Below, piece by piece: positions 1-7,450 of a stretch of DNA of 64,000 nt. Source of the DNA: Polycyclovorans sp002706265 (lineage in GTDB: Bacteria > Pseudomonadota > Gammaproteobacteria > Nevskiales > Nevskiaceae); assembly GCA_963973915.1 (NCBI GenBank), contig CAXBBM010000008.1:62001-126000 (forward strand). Direction: 5' to 3'. Every line of letters starts with the position of its first letter. Within the stretch, counting starts at the first letter, position 1. The notes under the pieces were generated by a model. The model did not search any database, was not told the origin of the DNA, and saw only the letters and a program-made list of their open reading frames with translations. The translations under genes and the position numbers were made by a program.

Positions 1-423
1 GCCGGCAAGGGGCTGCGCCTCACGGCGCCTGTGGCCCGTGGTGCGGTGATCATTGCGCCCGACAATCTGCACACGGTCTGGCCTGAGGCGCGGCTGCGTC
101 AATGTGCCCCCGACAGCATTGAAGTGCAGGCCAGCGTGCGCTGGTTCGAGCAATGGTTTTCGATCACGCCGGAGTGGACCGACGAGTGCTACGTCAACCA
201 CAGCTTCGAGCCCAACGGTCTCTGGCATTTGGGGTTCATCTTCGCCTTGGATGACCTTGCCGCCGGCACGGAATTGACGGTGGACTACCGTTTGCTGCTG
301 GGCGATGACGAAGATCCCGGCTTCGCCTGCGCGGCCAGTGGTCAGGCCATCCGTGGCTGGCACTGGCGCGAAACGCTGTCGCGTTCAACCGCCCAGCTGG
401 CCGGGCTTTTCTCCCGGGGCTGA
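1..423 (+). CDS. SET domain-containing protein, C-terminal part
   Basis: The reading frame is open from the first base, so the N-terminus lies outside the window. The visible start reads GKGLRLTAPVARGAVI, which fits the first strand of a SET fold. Further on come NHSFEPN and the stretch DDLAAGTELTVDYR, which match the SET cofactor- and substrate-binding motifs (NHxxxPN and the ELTxDY tail). SET proteins are usually lysine methyltransferases; in bacteria their substrates are mostly unknown. There is no obvious post-SET cysteine cluster; only one Cys follows the core. The stop is at 421-423 and the tail overlaps the end of the convergent sigma-like gene. Family call firm, function inferred. Confidence 0.75.
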   Translation, partial: AGKGLRLTAPVARGAVIIAPDNLHTVWPEARLRQCAPDSIEVQASVRWFEQWFSITPEWTDECYVNHSFEPNGLWHLGFIFALDDLAAGTELTVDYRLLLGDDEDPGFACAASGQAIRGWHWRETLSRSTAQLAGLFSRG

Positions 424-804
424 CGGGGCTTCTTCGGCCGCATCCGAATCTGCACCGCCGGGCTCGACCCTGTCTTCGCCCGGCAGCCGTCGCCGGCGCC
501 ATTGACGCTCGGCCCAGGCCCGGCGCTGTTCGGCGGTCAGTGCGCCGGCGGTGTCGACCATCGCAGCGTGGATCAGTCCCTGCGCGGTGTCGGTTTGCCG
601 CCGCAGTTTGCCCAGCGCCTCGTGCAGCGCGACCTTTTGCCGGAGCGTGATGAACACATCCTGCGACACGTCTTCGGCCTCGCTGCGCGAGCCGAGCACA
701 TTAAAGGCGAGGGCCATCAAGCGGTCTGCATGGCGATCAACCAGCCCGGAGAATGCCTGCGCGTTGCCCCGGGCGGTGGCCGCCATCAGCCGTTCATGGT
801 CCAT
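385..804 (-). pseudogene. Chimeric remnant: ECF sigma-70 region 2 joined to CpxP/Spy-like C-terminus
   Basis: The 139-residue product begins as an ECF sigma factor: residues 1-52 include ARGNAQAFSGLVDRHADRL and GSRSEAEDVSQDVF, the canonical region 2 core. Regions 2.3-4 are then absent. From about residue 53 the sequence changes to an Arg/Gln-rich helix with LIHAAMVDTAGALTAEQRRAW, which looks like the C-terminal half of a periplasmic heavy-metal-sensor (CpxP/Spy-like) protein, then a low-complexity tail. Sigma and CpxP-like genes are often neighbours, so an in-frame internal deletion fusing two adjacent genes is the simplest reading. Without region 4 it cannot bind a -35 element in the usual way. 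The start ATG at 804 has no strong ribosome binding site. The 3' end overlaps the SET gene convergently. Confidence 0.6.
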
Positions 805-849
805 CGGGGCTGTGGTGGCGGCCGGATGGCGGACGGGCCAGGACGCCCA

Positions 850-999
850 TCAGCCCGCGTCGTTCGCGTCGCCCTGGGCGCGCTCTTCGGCACGCCTGGC
901 CTTCATCGCGGCGTGGTGGGCCTTCATGGGTGTGTTGATGGTCTTGGGGCTCTTGGGGGGCGCGGAATGCACCGCCTTCCCCCTTGATACACCGCGCAT
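850..999 (-). CDS. Small basic hypothetical protein (49 aa)
   Basis: A short reading frame begins at ATG 999 and ends with TGA at 850-852, just upstream of the sigma-like remnant on the same strand. The product is rich in Lys, Arg, His and Ala (for example MKAHHAAMKARRAEERAQG near its C-terminus) with no signal peptide or membrane segment. An internal ATG would give a 25-residue version. Its high charge and position before the sigma-like remnant suggest a real small gene or the end of a deleted one, but no family is recognised and the evidence is weak. Confidence 0.25.
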   Translation of the reverse strand: MRGVSRGKAVHSAPPKSPKTINTPMKAHHAAMKARRAEERAQGDANDAG

Positions 1000-1032
1000 C
1001 GGCAAAACCCTGCGCAGGTTCTCAAGAGTTTT

Positions 1033-1497
1033 TCAGGCGGGCTTCTTCGGCGGGTTTGTCGCCCGCAACTGGTAGACGCCGCGCGAGCGCGCCACCACCG
1101 CGCCCTGGGCATCGGTGAGTTCGCCCTCAAGCACGAACTCGGCCTTGCCGTTGGCCTCAAGCGCGGCATCGATGCGGGCGATGGCCTCGTCGGTGATCGA
1201 GATTTCAAGGCGGACGTCCGTGGTCGCCGGCTTCAGGAACTGCAGGTCCAGTGCCTTGACGATGGGGAAGCATTTCGCCGGGTCGAAGGTTGAGAAAAAC
1301 AGGGCGCCGCCAGGCATCTCGGCGCAGGTGAACAGCGCGCCGGCGTACATGGTGCCGATATGGTTGGTGTTGCCCTCAATCGGCATGCGGCACACCACGC
1401 GGCCGGGTTCCAGCGTTTCGATCTTGAAGCCGCAGCGTTCGACAAAGGGGATGCCGTTTTCCAGCATCCGGATGGCGGGGGTTGCATCCATCGTCAC
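1033..1497 (-). CDS. Hotdog-fold thioesterase-like protein (DUF4442/YiiD-C type)
   Basis: The 154-residue length and the pattern NTNHIGTMYAGALFTCAEMPGG (about residues 43-64, shown only in part by family) resemble the hotdog-fold core of DUF4442 or YiiD C-terminal domain thioesterases, with the HIGTMYAGALF helix replacing the classic HGG-A motif of PaaI enzymes. These proteins are thought to hydrolyse acyl-CoA or acyl-ACP thioesters in the cytoplasm. The alternating strand pattern KALDLQFLKPATTDVRLEI fits the central hotdog sheet. The gene is divergent from the DUF1295 gene, with 41 bp between starts that must hold both promoters. The substrate cannot be told from sequence. Confidence 0.7.
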   Translation of the reverse strand: MTMDATPAIRMLENGIPFVERCGFKIETLEPGRVVCRMPIEGNTNHIGTMYAGALFTCAEMPGGALFFSTFDPAKCFPIVKALDLQFLKPATTDVRLEISITDEAIARIDAALEANGKAEFVLEGELTDAQGAVVARSRGVYQLRATNPPKKPA

Positions 1498-1538
1498 AGG
1501 GCCTCGCGTATTGGGGGGCTGAGTGTACCCTTGAGCCT

Positions 1539-2324
1539 ATGAACTTCTTTGACCTGATGTGCCTTGCGATCGTCGTGGTCGTGACGGCCAAAACCATCGC
1601 CTGGTTGATTCAGCTGCGCACCCACAATGCGGCGGTGGTCGATCCCATCTGGGCGTGGTCACTGGGCTCACTGGCCGTGCTGTTCGGCGTGGCCGGCAGC
1701 GCGCCGCCCGAGGTGCGCATGCTGGTGGCCCTGATGGGCGGTGTCTGGGGCATGCGCCTGGGCATGCATCTGTGGACGCGCATGGCCGACAAGCCGGAAG
1801 ATTTTCGCTACGCCCGATTTCGTGCGGACTGGGGTGACAAGGCCAACCGCAATCTGTTTTTCTTCTTCCAGTTCCAGAACCTGTTTACGCTGATCCTCGC
1901 CGCCTCGGCCTTTGGTGCGGCCAGCTATCGCGACGACAGCGTGCCCATGGTGCTGATGGTGTTGGCGGTGCTGATCTGGTTCGTTGCCGTGGTGGGCGAG
2001 GGCCTGGCCGATGCGCAGATGGACCGCTTTCGCCGCGACCCGGGCAATCAGGGCGAGGTGTGCCGCGACGGACTGTGGCGCTACTCGCGGCACCCCAACT
2101 ACTTTTTCGAGTGTGTGCATTGGCTGGCGTATGTGCCGCTGGCCTGGGGCGCGCCCTGGGCGTGGACGGTGGCGATCGCCCCGCTGGTGATGGCGTTTCT
2201 GCTCACCAGGCTGTCGGGCATGCCCATGCTGGAGGCCGAAATGGCGAAGCGCAAACTGGGCTTCACCGAGTACGTGCGCACGACCTCACCGTTGATCCCG
2301 TGGTTCCCGAAGCAAGAATCCTGA
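1539..2324 (+). CDS. DUF1295 / steroid 5-alpha-reductase-like membrane protein
   Basis: The chosen ATG (MNFFDLMCLAIVVVVTAKT) begins directly in the first membrane segment; a longer start at 1482 would run into the divergent thioesterase gene. The 261-residue product has about six hydrophobic segments and the C-terminal signature GLWRYSRHPNYFFECVHW (about residues 178-195), the RHPNYxxE motif of DUF1295 and isoprenylcysteine methyltransferase/steroid reductase-like proteins. These act in the inner membrane on lipid substrates. It is followed by a cyclopropane-fatty-acid synthase-like gene, a pairing common in lipid-modification clusters. The exact reaction is not known. Confidence 0.85.
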   Translation: MNFFDLMCLAIVVVVTAKTIAWLIQLRTHNAAVVDPIWAWSLGSLAVLFGVAGSAPPEVRMLVALMGGVWGMRLGMHLWTRMADKPEDFRYARFRADWGDKANRNLFFFFQFQNLFTLILAASAFGAASYRDDSVPMVLMVLAVLIWFVAVVGEGLADAQMDRFRRDPGNQGEVCRDGLWRYSRHPNYFFECVHWLAYVPLAWGAPWAWTVAIAPLVMAFLLTRLSGMPMLEAEMAKRKLGFTEYVRTTSPLIPWFPKQES

Positions 2325-2394
2325 GCCCTTCCCTGAGCCCTTTTTCACGCCGTTCCCTGGGGCTTTTCACGCCTGACCGAGTCAAGACTTCCGC

Positions 2395-3441
2395 ATGAAT
2401 CCTATTGAGTGGGTCGAGCAGGGCCTGGTGCCCGACATCATCGCCAGAGCGGGCATGCGGCGGCTGATCCGCAGCCGACTGCAGGCGCCCGAAAGTGTCG
2501 ATCAAGAGCGCCGCAGTGAAGCCTTCGCGCGCTTTCTCGGCGAGCTGCGGGCCAGCCCCATTGCGGTGAACACCGCCGATGCCAACGTGCAGCATTACGA
2601 AGTGCCGGCGGCATTTTTTCATCGCCACCTGGGCCCGTGCCTGAAGTATTCCTGCTGCCTGTACCCGACCGGCCGCGAAAGCCTTGCCGAAGCCGAGCAG
2701 CAGATGTTGGCCCTGTACGCCGAGCGCGCGGGCCTGAAGGACGGCATGCGCATCATGGACCTGGGCTGTGGCTGGGGCTCGCTGTCGTTATGGCTGGCCG
2801 CGCGTTATCCCGGCAGTGAGATCGTGGGCCTCAGCAACAGCCACGGGCAACGCGAATTCATCATGGGCCAGGCCGCCGAGCGTGGTCTGAAGAACCTGAA
2901 CATCATCACCGGCGATGTCGTGACCTTTGACTGTCCCGCCGAGGGCATCGCCGGCGGATTCGATCGCGTCATGTCGATCGAGATGTTTGAGCACATGAAG
3001 AATTACGGCCTGCTGCTCAACAAGATCAGCCGCTGGCTGCGCCCCGAGGGCAAGCTGTTCGTGCACATCTTTGCCCACAAGCTGTTGGCGTATCACTACG
3101 AAGTGCAGGACGAGAACGACTGGATGACCCAGTACTTCTTTCTGGGCGGCACCATGCCCAGCGAGCACCTGTTCGCCCATTTTCAGGACGACCTGAAGAT
3201 CGCCCGCCAGTGGTGGGTGTCGGGCCGCCACTACGAAAAAACCTCCAACCACTGGCTGGCCGGCATGGACGCCGCCCGTGACCAGATCATGCCGATCTTC
3301 GAGCAGGCCTACGGCGGGCCGAAGCAGGCCAGGATCTGGTTCAACCGCTGGCGCATGTTCTACATGGCAGTGGCTGAATTCTTTGGTCTGGACGGCGGCA
3401 ATGAATGGGGCGTGGGGCATTACCTGTTCGAGAAGCGGTGA
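2395..3441 (+). CDS. Cyclopropane-fatty-acyl-phospholipid synthase-family methyltransferase
   Basis: The 348-residue protein carries the SAM-binding motif MDLGCGWGSLSLWLA near residue 120, followed by IVGLSNSHGQREFI and later VMSIEMFEHMKNYG, all typical of the CFA synthase/mycolic acid methyltransferase family. It is shorter than E. coli Cfa (about 382 residues) and has a different, short N-terminal helix region, which suits the CFA-like subgroup found beside DUF1295 genes. It would transfer a methyl group from S-adenosylmethionine to an unsaturated acyl chain at the membrane. It lies 70 bp after the DUF1295 gene and its stop overlaps the next gene's GTG start, so these three genes probably form one operon. 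Confidence 0.85.
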   Translation: MNPIEWVEQGLVPDIIARAGMRRLIRSRLQAPESVDQERRSEAFARFLGELRASPIAVNTADANVQHYEVPAAFFHRHLGPCLKYSCCLYPTGRESLAEAEQQMLALYAERAGLKDGMRIMDLGCGWGSLSLWLAARYPGSEIVGLSNSHGQREFIMGQAAERGLKNLNIITGDVVTFDCPAEGIAGGFDRVMSIEMFEHMKNYGLLLNKISRWLRPEGKLFVHIFAHKLLAYHYEVQDENDWMTQYFFLGGTMPSEHLFAHFQDDLKIARQWWVSGRHYEKTSNHWLAGMDAARDQIMPIFEQAYGGPKQARIWFNRWRMFYMAVAEFFGLDGGNEWGVGHYLFEKR

Positions 3442-4511
3442 CGGACGCAAGGCTTGCCGCGGGGCTCTGCGTGGTGGCAATGCTGCTGGCCGCGCTGACG
3501 GCCTGTGCCAGCGGCGCGCGCCATGTGGGCCCGGTCAGCGATCACTTCGACGGCGAGCGCTTCCATAACGAAGCACCGTTCGACCTCGGCTGGCGCGATC
3601 TCTGGCGCTATTACCGCGAGCGCGAGCCCGGCGTCTGGACCCGCGATCTCACGCCGCCAAACCACCCCGATCCGGTGGCGCGCGTTGGCGCTGGCGAGTT
3701 GCAGGTCACGGTCATCAACCACGCCACGGTGCTGATCCAGATCGACGGCCTGAACCTGCTGACCGACCCGATATGGAGTGCCCGTGCCAGTCCATTCCAG
3801 CGGTTTGGGCCCCAGCGTTATGTCGCCCCCGGTCTGGCGTTTGCCCAACTGCCGCCAATCGACGCGGTGCTGATCTCGCACGATCATTTCGATCACCTGG
3901 ACCTGCCCACCCTGCGGCGCCTGGAGGCCGAGCATCAACCCCGCTTCATCGTGGGCCTGGGCGAAGACGCGTGGCTGCGCGACGAAGGGCTGCGCGATGT
4001 CGTGGCGCTGGACTGGGGGCAGGCCCACGCCCTCAATGAACGCGTCTCGGTGCACGGGCAGCGCGCCCAGCACTGGACCGGCCGCGGTTTCGGCGCGTGG
4101 CAACGCAACCGCAGCCTGTGGATGGCCTATGTGATCACCGCGCCGGGTGGCCCGGTCTATTTCGCCGGCGATACCGGTTACGGCCCGCATTTTGCCGCCA
4201 GCGGCGCGGCCTTCGGCCCCTTCCGGCTGGCCCTGTTGCCGATTGGCGCTTACAAGCCCCGCTGGCTCACGGCCTACCAGCACACCAGTCCGGACGAAGC
4301 GGTGCAGGCGCACCGTGACCTTGGTGCCGCACGCAGCATCGCCGTGCACTTCGGCACCTTCGCGCTGGCAGAAGAAGGGCAGCACGAACCGGTGCATGAC
4401 CTGTCGGTCGCACGTTCAGCGGCAGGTCTGCCCGATGATGTTTTCATCGCCCCCACGTTTGGTCAGCGCTACGCCATTGCGGCACGGCGATCGGCCCCTG
4501 AATTGGAGTGA
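3438..4511 (+). CDS. MBL-fold metallohydrolase lipoprotein (NAPE-PLD/UlaG-like)
   Basis: The GTG at 3438 is chosen because it makes a GTGA overlap with the previous stop and starts a good lipoprotein signal: a hydrophobic stretch ending LLAALTAC, with Cys23 as the lipidation site. The metallo-beta-lactamase metal motif SHDHFDHLD falls at residues 148-156 (H149, H151, D153, H154). Later GDTGYGPHF and AVHFGTFAL supply further ligands. The layout (HATVLIQIDGLNLLTDPIW before the motif) matches the NAPE-phospholipase D/UlaG-like branch of the family. That suggests a periplasmic or outer-membrane-anchored hydrolase acting on a phospholipid-like substrate, consistent with the upstream lipid genes. 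The substrate is inferred. Confidence 0.8.
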   Translation: MTDARLAAGLCVVAMLLAALTACASGARHVGPVSDHFDGERFHNEAPFDLGWRDLWRYYREREPGVWTRDLTPPNHPDPVARVGAGELQVTVINHATVLIQIDGLNLLTDPIWSARASPFQRFGPQRYVAPGLAFAQLPPIDAVLISHDHFDHLDLPTLRRLEAEHQPRFIVGLGEDAWLRDEGLRDVVALDWGQAHALNERVSVHGQRAQHWTGRGFGAWQRNRSLWMAYVITAPGGPVYFAGDTGYGPHFAASGAAFGPFRLALLPIGAYKPRWLTAYQHTSPDEAVQAHRDLGAARSIAVHFGTFALAEEGQHEPVHDLSVARSAAGLPDDVFIAPTFGQRYAIAARRSAPELE

Positions 4512-4517
4512 CGCAGC

Positions 4518-5264
4518 ATGACTCGAACGCTCATTGGTTTTTTTCTTGCGAGCCTGACCCTTATGGCACACGCTGAAACCGCGCGCTTTTATGGTTACGC
4601 CTTCGACTTGGAGACCGACAAGTACCTCTACACCGAGGTTCATGAACAGGTGATCGACGAGGGTGTGTGGAAAAGCGGCACGATTCACTATGTCGCGCCA
4701 GATGGCAGCCCGATGGGCAAGAAGACCATGGATTTCTCGAAAAGCGGGTCGATTCCGATCTACCGGCTTGATCTGCCCTACGTGAACTATGCGGAAGGCA
4801 TTTCCAAGGTCACCGACGCCGAGGTGGCGCTGTACAAGATCAACGAAGGCCAGCGCAGCGAGAAGACCGTCAAGCGCAGCCAGAATCTCGCCGCTGACTC
4901 GGGGTTTCACAACCTGATCCGCGATAACTTCGCGGCCCTCATGGACGGCGAGACCATCAAGATGCGTCTGGCGGTGGCCGGCAACCTCGACAGTTATCGC
5001 TTCCGCCTGCGCAAGACGGGCGAGACCACATTCGACGGCAAGCCCGCCGTGCAGTTCAAGATCGAACTGGACTCGCTGCTCAGGTTGCTGGTCGATGATC
5101 TGCAGCTCACCTACGAGCCCGAAGCGCGGCGGCTGGTGGCGTATCGCGGCATCTCTAACGTCCACAATCCGGCGACGGGCAAGCCCTACAATGCCCGCAT
5201 CGTTTACACCGACCAAGCCCCCGAAGGCGCACCGGATGATCTGCCGCCGCTGACCGGGCGCTAG
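4518..5264 (+). CDS. Exported hypothetical protein
   Basis: The 248-residue product starts with a clear Sec signal peptide (MTRTLIGFFLASLTLMAHAE, cleavage near AHA-ET). The mature part is beta-rich with no cysteines. It contains KKTMDFSKSGSIPIYRLD and a later KTGETTFDGKPAVQFKIELD segment, reminiscent of periplasmic DUF3108/DUF6134-type proteins that measure or carry lipid, though I cannot assign a family. It lies 6 bp after the metallohydrolase lipoprotein gene, suggesting the same transcript. Function unknown. Confidence 0.65.
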   Translation: MTRTLIGFFLASLTLMAHAETARFYGYAFDLETDKYLYTEVHEQVIDEGVWKSGTIHYVAPDGSPMGKKTMDFSKSGSIPIYRLDLPYVNYAEGISKVTDAEVALYKINEGQRSEKTVKRSQNLAADSGFHNLIRDNFAALMDGETIKMRLAVAGNLDSYRFRLRKTGETTFDGKPAVQFKIELDSLLRLLVDDLQLTYEPEARRLVAYRGISNVHNPATGKPYNARIVYTDQAPEGAPDDLPPLTGR

Positions 5265-5314
5265 GCCACGGTCTGCAACCGGCGGCGGCCTGCAACTCGA
5301 CCGGGTGCACGTGC

Positions 5315-5641
5315 GTGCAGAAACTGATCAAGGCGGTAACCGCTCTGGCCTTGTGCGGCGCGGGACTGGCCCACGCCGAGGGTTGCCGCGAATACCCCTT
5401 GGACGCGCTTGAAACCATGTCTTTGGCGGCGCTGGAACACGAGCGCGAGCGGGTGATCGACCTCATGCTCCAAGGTTTTCTGGTGGAGGGCGCCGAGATC
5501 TCGGAGGCCGCCCACGCAGGCTGTGTCGCGCAGGGGCGCATCCTTGATGCGTTGATCCTTGCCCACCGTTCGGAGGCGGCCGCCCGCAAGCGCGAGGCCG
5601 ATGCCAAGGCGGCTGCGGACGCGGCCGGGCAGGGGTCGTAG
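5315..5641 (+). CDS. Small exported hypothetical protein
   Basis: The frame begins with GTG at 5315. The first 22 residues (QKLIKAVTALALCGAGLAHAE) form a standard signal peptide with cleavage after AHA. The mature part is about 85 residues, contains two cysteines (in GCREY and AGCVAQ) that could form one disulfide, and ends in an Ala/Lys/Glu-rich helix. No family is recognised. It sits 50 bp after the preceding exported protein and upstream of purU. Confidence 0.55.
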   Translation: MQKLIKAVTALALCGAGLAHAEGCREYPLDALETMSLAALEHERERVIDLMLQGFLVEGAEISEAAHAGCVAQGRILDALILAHRSEAAARKREADAKAAADAAGQGS

Positions 5642-5761
5642 CCCTCGTTGCCCCATCAATCCATCGGCCCCCGAGTTGCCCGGATTCGCCTCAATCGGCG
5701 CTGACCGGCTGCCGATATACTCGCGCGCTTTGTCTCCTGAACTGAACGACCGAGCCCGCCC

Positions 5762-6634
5762 GTGCTTCCCACTCCTGAAACCACCGCCCGACTGCTGGTG
5801 ACCTGTCCCGATCGCCCCGGCATCGTCTCGGCGGTGACCAGCTTTCTGTATCACCACAGCGTCAACATCACCGAGCTGGATCAGCACGCCACCGATGCCA
5901 CGGGAGGAACGCTGTTCCTGCGGCTGGAGTTCCAGACGCCGGGGCTCGATGTCAGCCACGCCGCGCTGACCCAGGCCTTCGACGAGGGGGTGGGGCGTCA
6001 CTTCGAAATGGACTGGCACATCAGCTTCGCCAACCGGCGACCGCGCATGGCCATTTTCGTGTCCAAGCACGACCACGCGTTGATGGAGCTGCTGTGGCGC
6101 TGGCAGCGGGGCGAACTGCGCGCCGACATTCCGCTGGTCATCTCCAATCACGACGCCTTGCGTGCCGAAGTGGAGCGGTTTGGCGTGCGTTTCGAGCACG
6201 TGCCCTTCAGCCGCGACTCGCAGCCCGGGGACGAAGCGAAGATTCTTGAGCTGCTCGCCGACCAGGCGGACTTTCTGGTCTTGGCGCGCTTCATGCGGAT
6301 TCTCTCAGGCGACTTCGTGAGCCACTACCCGCACCGCATCATCAACATCCATCACTCCTTTCTGCCCGCCTTCGCCGGGGCCGACCCGTACCAGCAGGCT
6401 TACGACAAGGGCGTGAAGCTGATCGGCGCCACGGCGCATTACGTGACGGCCGATCTGGACCAGGGCCCGATCATCGATCAGGACGTCGCCCGCGTGTCAC
6501 ACCGTGACGAAGTGGACGACCTGAAGCGCATGGGCCGCGACCTGGAGCGCCAGGTTCTGGCCCGCGCCGTACGGTGTCATCTTGAAGACCGCATCCTCAT
6601 TCACGGCAACAAGACCATCGTCTTCAACCCCTGA
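5762..6634 (+). CDS. purU: Formyltetrahydrofolate deformylase
   Basis: PurU hydrolyses 10-formyl-THF to formate and THF, balancing one-carbon pools and feeding formate to purine synthesis. The 290-residue product has the expected two parts: an N-terminal ACT domain (CPDRPGIVSAVTSFL, about residues 15-29) and a C-terminal formyltransferase domain ending with the catalytic-region signature IINIHHSFLPAFAGADPYQQ and a later conserved Asp in DLDQGPIIDQD. The start is a GTG at 5762; a TATACT hexamer at 5716-5721 may be its -10. Length matches the family. Confidence 0.95.
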   Translation: MLPTPETTARLLVTCPDRPGIVSAVTSFLYHHSVNITELDQHATDATGGTLFLRLEFQTPGLDVSHAALTQAFDEGVGRHFEMDWHISFANRRPRMAIFVSKHDHALMELLWRWQRGELRADIPLVISNHDALRAEVERFGVRFEHVPFSRDSQPGDEAKILELLADQADFLVLARFMRILSGDFVSHYPHRIINIHHSFLPAFAGADPYQQAYDKGVKLIGATAHYVTADLDQGPIIDQDVARVSHRDEVDDLKRMGRDLERQVLARAVRCHLEDRILIHGNKTIVFNP

Positions 6635-6662
6635 CGCGTCCCCTGACGCAGCCGGGTGCCGC

Positions 6663-7391
6663 TCAGCGGCACCACACCGGCTTGTCATACGGCTTGTCGC
6701 GGAGCTGCTGCAGTCGCGCCTGGATGTCGGCACGCACCACGGTTTCGGGAAAGGCGGCGACAAAGCCTTTCAGTGCGGCTTCCACCGGCGCCTGTTTCTG
6801 GGTGCAGGTGCAGGTGCCATGCACCATCACGTCTTCGATGTCGCGCAGCCATTGGCGAACGAAGTGTGCATAGGCATTGGGATTGGCCTTGCGAAACGCC
6901 TGCCAGTACGCGTACTGCTCATACATCAGCGCCGGTTGGTCGAAACGGATGCACGGTGAGGCCCGGTTGGCCAGATTCAGATACACCGGCAACCCCTGAT
7001 CATTGAAGGCCGCCTTGAGCCCGGCGAAGAATGCCTGGTCCACCGGTTGGCCGTGCTGCAGGGCGAGTTCGTGCATCACGGCCGTGTCGATTTCGGCGTA
7101 CACGTCCAGTCCGCGGTGCAGACGCAGACCGACGAGCTGCGCCTGAAGGGCCAGGGCTTCTTCGTCACTGACCCTTTCCAGCCAGGCCGAACCGCCTTTG
7201 TCGATGGTCATGACCGCCGACTGCACGCTCTGCGCGGCGTCGAACAGCGGCTGCATGGAGTTCGGCGTTTCGCTGACCTGCAGAAATTGCAGCAGACCGC
7301 GATAACGCTCGACCTCAGGCAGGCTGGGCGCGGCCCAGGCGGCGGTTGCCCCCAGCAGGGTGCAAAGCGTCAGGATGATGAAACGGTTCAT
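6663..7391 (-). CDS. Exported hypothetical protein
   Basis: The start at 7391 gives a typical signal peptide (MNRFIILTLCTLLGATAAWA, then APSLPEVERY). The mature protein, about 220 residues, is mostly helical and contains an unusual CTCTQK motif around residue 197 plus one Cys near the C-terminus, possibly disulfides. No family is recognised. It lies between purU (convergent) and the acyl-CoA ligase gene on the same strand, 59 bp after the ligase stop on the upstream side, so co-transcription with the ligase is possible. Confidence 0.6.
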   Translation of the reverse strand: MNRFIILTLCTLLGATAAWAAPSLPEVERYRGLLQFLQVSETPNSMQPLFDAAQSVQSAVMTIDKGGSAWLERVSDEEALALQAQLVGLRLHRGLDVYAEIDTAVMHELALQHGQPVDQAFFAGLKAAFNDQGLPVYLNLANRASPCIRFDQPALMYEQYAYWQAFRKANPNAYAHFVRQWLRDIEDVMVHGTCTCTQKQAPVEAALKGFVAAFPETVVRADIQARLQQLRDKPYDKPVWCR

Positions 7392-7450
7392 TGCGGGTTC
7401 TCCTCCCCAAAAAAGTGTCGGCGCACCCACGGTGGGCCGATGGACGCGGC

